Below are positions 58,497 to 64,000 of a stretch of DNA of 64,000 bases, piece after piece. The translations under genes were made by a program, and so were the position numbers. How positions within the stretch are numbered: the stretch's first letter is position 1; the number at the start of each line of letters is the position of its first letter. The notes under the pieces are model-generated. The model made no database searches, was not told where the DNA came from, and was given only the letters and a program-made list of their open reading frames with translations. The stretch lies in assembly GCA_020205615.1 (NCBI GenBank), contig JAINUW010000557.1, forward strand, positions 1 through 64,000. The letters are read 5' to 3'. This DNA is from Panax quinquefolius (taxonomy: Eukaryota > Streptophyta > Magnoliopsida > Apiales > Araliaceae).

Positions 58497-60925
58497 CGTG
58501 GCGCCCCAAAATAGGTATACATCACCCATTCTCGAAAGTCGCCAAATACACGGTATGTAAACAACTAAAAACTTCGTTAATACAATTGTCGTGCAAAATA
58601 CAACAACACATAAACTGTGAGTTTAAATACAAATATTGTCTTATAGACAATATCCACACTCAGATAAAATCCTCATTATAATTATTGATGTACTATTATA
58701 CATAATAGTGAGGACTGCTAAAACAACTATCTTGAACCATCACTCCATACCCCGGTTAGTTCCTGCTAAATTCTCACTTCTTGAGAAGAAAAATGGAACA
58801 AAAAAGAAAAGAGTAAGCTCAACTAGCCCAGTAAAGAATATTATGATAAAGATAATGAATAATAAATTATCGTTAGCCTTCAACAAATCAGATAAAATAT
58901 AATGAACAACAAGTTTTAGATCAATATTCGCAGAGGAAATAACAATTCATTAGAAGAGTTTAGTTGAGAATGAAATCTACTATCATCTATGAATTTAAAA
59001 GTCCATTATTAATATTTTATCCCTGTAATCATCAATCAATATACATCTTGAATCAAATATTCATCTTTGCACTACGGGCCAAAGATATTCATCATGTAAT
59101 CATTCATCTTTGCACTACTGGCCAAAGATATTCATCAAGTATCACCATTAAGGACTGAGGAGGACGATGAAAAATATTTTAAAGAACGAATCCAGTGAGA
59201 TAAAAGAGCAAAGATTAGAGATTCGTACTTTAGATAATCCAAGTTTAAAAATACTCCATAATAAAACCATAGTGGAGTAAAATTTAAGAATGAAGATCAA
59301 AACATGGATACAATCATAGATAGTAACCATAATAGACATCTGGGACAAAGAAGAGAAAATTTTATTTTTCGATGAATAGTGTCGTATTCGTGAATAGTAC
59401 CATATACGTGAATAGTGCTGTATACATGAATAGTAATCCTGACATAAAAAGGTAGAAATTCTACAATAAAATTCATACCAATATTTCAGCATAATGATAT
59501 TGAATGAAATAATATCATTTACGAATAAAATAACATCCCTTACCTCAAAATAATAGCACTTCTGACTGAAATATCGGATATAATGCTGAAGGAAACTTGC
59601 ACTAAATAGCAACACTCAAAGTATCTAAATATTCACAAAATACGCTCGATAATATAGAGAGAGAAAGCTTATGATTTGGTGTGATTTTCAATTCTAACTA
59701 AGCACCCTATTTATAGAAAAATGCTAGAATGCCAAAGCAGACTAACTTCTTTACTGATAGCTTTTTACTTTAATTTATTCATGCCCACCACTTTTAAAAT
59801 AAAATGAAGCAAGACATTTCACCAACCAAAAGTGGGGCCCACCCATTCTAGAAATTTCCAAAATGTTTTACCATTTAAACAATAATTAGAAACTTCAATA
59901 ATTCATAATAAATAGCCATTTTATCAGAAAAATATGAATTTTATATCCATTCCATAGAAAATCAAATTCTCTACAACTTTGTAGATTTAAGTTTTTCCAA
60001 ATTCTAAACGAAAAATGCCCAAAATTCACATACGGACGATTTTTAATACCTCCATTCCGACAAAATACTGATAAAATACCTCAGCATTAATTCCTTCATT
60101 TATATCCACACAAAATAAATATTTTCCTATCCATCATTTATGTCCACATAAAATAAATATTTCTTTATCATATAAATCAATAATTAATTATTCACAAATA
60201 ATATTACAGGATCACAATTATGACAATCAGGTCGTTCCCAAGAAAGATGGGGCTTTTCGATAAGGATTTTTCCTTACTGGCGCGCAATTAGGTGACCAAA
60301 CCCCTTTTCTAGACAGAACTTTCTTAGACATTGCCAATAATGCTATCTAATAATATTATTCAAATAATATGAATTATTGATCTGATAATGGGAAATACTG
60401 TGGAATGACAATTATTAAAACAACAATAATATAAAATATCAACGCAACAATTATTGAATCAATAAAATAAAATATTAAACAAGAATTAATCGTAGCAATT
60501 ATCGAGTAGTGCCTTCTTCACGTAAGAATCAATAACTCAAAAATATGCGTAATATCTGGTAGTATCACAGCAACCACGCAGATTATTGTATTTTAACCAC
60601 CAGGTAATCCAACAGTGTTAACGGTAACAATTACGCCATTATTTATAAAAACTCAAACTTGTCATTTTCTTCATCCGACTGTTTTCCGTTATGGGGCCCA
60701 CAAATGGTTTGCGTCGTGCATTTAATATTCCTCGACAACAAGAATATTCCACCACCAAACGAATATTCTCCTACAAAAATGAATATTTTATAACCACTTG
60801 CTTATTTTGTAAAATTTGCACATTTCACCCATAACAAAAAATATTATATCAAATTAACTCCTTATTATTTCAATATAATAAAAGAGGAAATTCAATTTTA
60901 TTTATTAAAAAGTTAGGGTCTTATT
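58497..60925 (-). repeat. 5' LTR of chromovirus C
   Basis: Plus-strand view begins CGTGGCGCCCC (one change from TGTGGCGCC) and ends about GGGTCTTATT. TATA box (reverse) at 59708-59715. Contains hairpins at 58586-58606, 58633-58653 and 58691-58710, ATCTTTG/CAAAGAT hairpins at 59060-59140, and four GAATAGTRYYRTATACGT-like short repeats at 59380-59445. The 155-codon minus frame at 59148-59615 is LTR sequence, not a gene. Confidence 0.88.
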
Positions 60926-61168
60926 ACATATACATCTTCTTTAAATAATATACATTTATTAAAACTATATACGCTATTTTGGAAATTCTTTAAAAAACAA
61001 AATAATATTAAAAATAGTGGTCTCACTTTTTTTTTTTTTAATTTACAAAATGTCACCCCATGACTTTAATTTTTTTTTTTTAAAATTTTCAAAATGACAT
61101 AGTTTTAAATTTTAATAAAGATATGTTATTTAAGAGAGGTATACTCTATATTCATCCTAGATATATAT
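60926..61168. other. AT-rich gap between C and D
   Basis: Poly(T) runs near 61028 and 61070 in otherwise AT-rich DNA. No feature recognised. Confidence 0.5.
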
Positions 61169-61843
61169 TGTGAGACCCCATATTTTATCAATAAAGATTT
61201 AAATTTTGTTAAATAATTTTTAATATTATGGTGTGAATTTGAGATAATATTATAGTTGTGGGGTAGTATTTATAAATTTTGCAAAGTATGCAAGTTGTTA
61301 TAAAATATTCGCTTGGATCTGGGAATATTCTTTTGTTAGGGAATATTCAGACGACTACTCAATCATTGGTGGACCCTAATAACGGAAGTATTGTCGTAGT
61401 TAGAAAACGACAAAATTATCTTTCTATAAAAAATAACTATGAGGTGTTACCGTGAAAATCGCTGAACTACCTAATGGTAAAAGTACAAGAATACGCTGTG
61501 GTCAGATAAGAGTAACACTAGATTGATTATCGATGCTTACGTGGAAGTCACTCAATTTATGCTTCAATTATTGCTACAAGAATCACGATCATATCTCTTA
61601 TATTATCGATTCAATTATCACACAAAGATCATCTCGTATAATATGTTATATTATTAATTAAGACGACAAGTTATAAATGATTAATAATTGTTGAAAGATT
61701 AAAAATGTGTTTATTAAAAATAAAATGATTTGTGGTAATATTTATTCAATCCTTAATGTATAAAGAGAGTCTATTATGAGAGGTTTGTGGTAAGTTTGAT
61801 TATTTTATGGGGGTATATATGTCATTATCTAAGAGTCTCTTTC

Positions 61844-62063
61844 AATAGTAATTACCTTTCAGTAATAGTAATTACCTTTGAATAGTAATTACCTTCACAA
61901 TAGTAATTACCTTTCACAATAGTAATTACCTTACAATAGTAATTACCTTTGTGAATAGTAATTACCTTCATCAATAAGTATTTACCTTCACAATAGTAAT
62001 TACCTTCGCCAATAGTAATTACCTTGTGAATAGTAATTACCTTCACAATAGTAATTACCTTTA
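61844..62063 (+). repeat. Tandem array, 17-20-bp unit
   Basis: About 12 units of AATAGTAATTACCTTNNN, differing mainly in the last two or three bases. A 75-codon minus frame across it is an artefact of the repeat. Confidence 0.93.
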
Positions 62064-62250
62064 CCAGACGCCAAACCACTTGCCGCTTTACACATTACAA
62101 AGGCCAAACCACTTGCCGCTTCACATTACAAAGGCCAAACCACTTGTCGTTTCACATTACAAAGGCCGAACCACTTGTCGTTTCACATTACAAAGGCCGA
62201 ACCACTTTTCTTTTCACATCACCATCACAAGCCACTTGCCTTTTCACATG
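62064..62250 (+). repeat. Tandem array, about 31-bp unit
   Basis: Five to six units around CCACTTGYCGYTTCACATTA followed by CAAAGGCC. Directly follows the previous array and ends 24 bases before the TATA box. Confidence 0.9.
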
Positions 62251-62273
62251 GTAAGTGTAAGCTAGAAATCTTC

Positions 62274-62281
62274 TATAAATA
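62274..62281 (+). promoter_or_regulatory. TATA box of chromovirus D LTR
   Basis: TATAAATA in the context TTCTATAAATAGAGGCC. Equivalent boxes: 24975 and 41090 (A), 45136 (S1), 49495 (S2), and reverse 27253 and 34988 (B) and 59708 (C). Confidence 0.75.
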
Positions 62282-63940
62282 GAGGCCTAGTGCTTCATTA
62301 TTTTCACTTAATTCAATCAAACTCTAGAGAGAGAGAAACTATAGAGAGAAAAGAAAAAGTATTCTGGTACTTCACCTCGCCAATATTCAGCTTCTTCTAA
62401 GGTAGGAATATTATTTGTTGTAATTCGTAAGTGGTGTTATTCTTTCTTATTCATGAAGAGAACTGTTGTTATTCCATTGCTTATTATTCTCGTTGAATAA
62501 CTGTAAAAGTGGTATACCCTATACATAACCTCGTGATACGCCAGATACCCTATACTTGGTGAAATCCTTATATTATTCCATTCTTATTTATTCCGTTGAA
62601 TAACTCGTGATACGCCGGAATCCCCTATACTTAGTGATCTCTTTCGTTATTCCATTCTTTATTATTCGTTGGAATATCCCTCGTCTGTGTGTTTTACACC
62701 GACCGGTTCCATTGCTTTTATTATTCCGCATTTATTATTATTGGAATATCCTCGCTCGTGTGTTTTTACACTCGACCGGTTCCATTGTTTATTATTCAAA
62801 GATTTATTATTCTCGTTGATCATCCCGCTGGGTGTGAATTTCACCGACCGGTTCCGTTATTATTATTCTATTGAATAACCTCGCCTATGCTGGCACCGCA
62901 TGCATGGTGATTTCTTTTGTTATTCCATTCTTTATTATACCCGGTTGGTTAAATATTTGACTTCTATACTCCATGAAATTAGTGGAATATCCTCGATATT
63001 TGCGCTTCATCCAAAGATCTTTCATGGAAATATTCTTCGATCATTCTTGAATTTTACTCTACAAAAAGATCATTTTGACAATTTGGACGTTAATAATTCT
63101 CGGATAAAATAATTTTGAACTTGTTTTATTGAATTATTATGTCATTGTCATCATCCTCATGTTATATTATGTTATTATCTTCGCTTTACGGTATAGATGA
63201 ACTTAGTATGATTATGACCGAGGATCATTCCAGATAATCATGGCTTGTTATAAATGATGTGATAAAAGTCCTCATTCGTAATGCAAATGATGGATAATTT
63301 TGGTATGATTATGACCGGGGTGATTCGGTAAGATAGTGCATGACCATTGATAATTTGATGAATATCCTTGGCGTAGAAAAGTGTGGGGTGATTCGATGAT
63401 GTGGATTATTTATTAAAGTCGAGTCTCAAATTTATAAAAATGATGAAAACCTTTTAAAACCTAAAAGATAATAAACTTTATTCTCTACTTGACTCTTTTA
63501 ATGGATTGCTTATTCCGCCATAGCTTAAACTTGTTGTCTATTGTATTTTATCGCTTTAACATCGTCAAGGCTAATGATAAATTATTCTACATTATCTTAG
63601 TCATAATATTTCATCGGGCTAGTTGAGCTCACCCTTTTCTTTCACCGTTCTCTTCGTGAAATGAGAACATAGCCGGGACGAAGTCTGGGAACGGAGTAAT
63701 GGTCCAGAGGATAAGATTAGTAGTCCTCACTATTTCGTGAAATAGTGTGATAATAGTAGTAATGAGGACTCCTTTTTGAGTTTGTATAATATCTAGTAGA
63801 CAATATTTGTATTCAAACTCACGCTTTATGTCAGATTGCATAATTTACGCTTATATTAGTAAGTCAGATTTGAATTTATGTACCATGTAAGTGGCGACCC
63901 AAAATGGGTGATGTATACCTAATTTGGGGGCGCCACAGAT

Positions 63941-63951
63941 TGGTATCGAGC
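63941..63951 (+). promoter_or_regulatory. Primer-binding site of chromovirus D, tRNA-iMet type
   Basis: TGGTATCGAGC three bases after the LTR end. Confidence 0.8.
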
Positions 63952-64000
63952 TTAGGATATGATCCCGGCTAAGATGTGAGAATAGTACTAGAGGGAGAGA

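Larger units (their letters stand above)
52925..60925 (-). mobile_element. Chromovirus C, best-preserved pol, one LTR truncated
   Basis: Minus-strand order: 5' LTR 60925-58497, PBS, gag, protease, RT, RNase H, integrase, chromodomain, polypurine tract (53688-53674), 3' LTR fragment 53673-52925. The 3' LTR matches only the first 750 bases of the 5' LTR and then meets the LTR remnant at 52924, so its target duplication is lost. Internal length is 4.8 kb, as in B. Pol consists of several long frames separated by few stops. Confidence 0.9.
61169..63937 (+). repeat. 5' LTR of chromovirus D
   Basis: Starts TGTGAGACCCC and ends TTTGGGGGCGCCACA. TATA box at 62274. Holds two tandem arrays upstream of the TATA box (61844-62250) and the B-type array downstream (about 62455-62960). 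The CACTATT/AATAGTG hairpin is at 63728-63747. Confidence 0.88.
61169..64000 (+). mobile_element. Chromovirus D, 5' LTR and leader (continues beyond the window)
   Basis: LTR 61169-63937 is followed by a PBS and 49 bases of leader. The leader matches, on the opposite strand, the B leader at 32820-32880 (ATGATCCC.GGCTAAGATGTGAG). The second LTR and coding region would lie to the right of the window. Confidence 0.87.

Noticed and set aside
59148..59615. 155-codon minus ORF
   Set aside because: Lies wholly inside the 5' LTR of chromovirus C and is not open in the homologous LTRs of A. Composition is typical of AT-rich non-coding DNA.
61844..62250. Possible CRISPR-like array (short repeats with variable parts)
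   Set aside because: Units are adjacent with only 2-3 variable bases, no real spacers and no cas genes, and the DNA is a plant retrotransposon LTR.
61852..62265. Overlapping ORFs with repeated peptides, at first resembling a repeat protein
   Set aside because: Produced by the 17-20-bp and 31-bp tandem arrays of LTR D.

Overview
This window is plant genomic DNA made almost entirely of transposable elements. I found no host gene, tRNA, rRNA or CRISPR array. The angiosperm assignment (probably a dicot, species not identified) rests on three things: Athila/Tat-type Ty3/gypsy elements with a tRNA-Asp-like primer-binding site (PBS), chromodomain-carrying Ty3/gypsy elements (Tekay/Del-like chromoviruses) with tRNA-iMet-like PBSs, and a CACTA transposon with 3-bp target duplication. 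All coding regions are broken by stops, frameshifts or deletions, so everything is annotated as pseudogene or mobile element.

Layout. 1-7170: 3' two thirds of a plus-strand Athila-like element (RT, RNase H, integrase, an extra Transposase_32-like ORF, polypurine tract, 3' LTR). 7171-13227: AT-rich DNA interrupted by a 4.0-kb non-autonomous CACTA element (7483-11494, TSD TTA). 13228-15790 and 22657-about 22830: 3' end of a minus-strand Athila-like element, split by a 6.9-kb Tat-like element (15791-22651, TSD AATCC). That Tat-like element carries a gag remnant, an antisense ORF and, inside it, a further Athila-like fragment (about 17440-20340).

23610-42360: plus-strand chromovirus A (TSD TAACC), a deletion derivative that kept gag, protease and chromodomain but lost the RT, RNase H and integrase cores. 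Its 5' LTR is split by the complete but decayed minus-strand chromovirus B (25518-35931, TSD CTTGA). 42366-44149: LTR-like debris. 44150-52924: remnant of a minus-strand chromovirus LTR containing two solo LTRs, S1 (44221-47806, TSD ATAGC) and S2 (48260-52077, TSD AAAAT). 52925-60925: minus-strand chromovirus C, the best-preserved pol, with one LTR truncated. 61169-64000: 5' LTR, PBS and leader of chromovirus D, which runs off the window.

Five target-site duplications of 5 bp and one of 3 bp were read directly and fix the order of nesting. The most unusual material is not coding: sets of short hairpins recur in the chromovirus LTRs, with stems or wobble pairs kept while the sequence changes; D has tandem arrays just upstream of its TATA box; S2 carries an unexplained 90-codon ORF where related LTRs have the hairpins; and the Tat-like element has a long antisense ORF.
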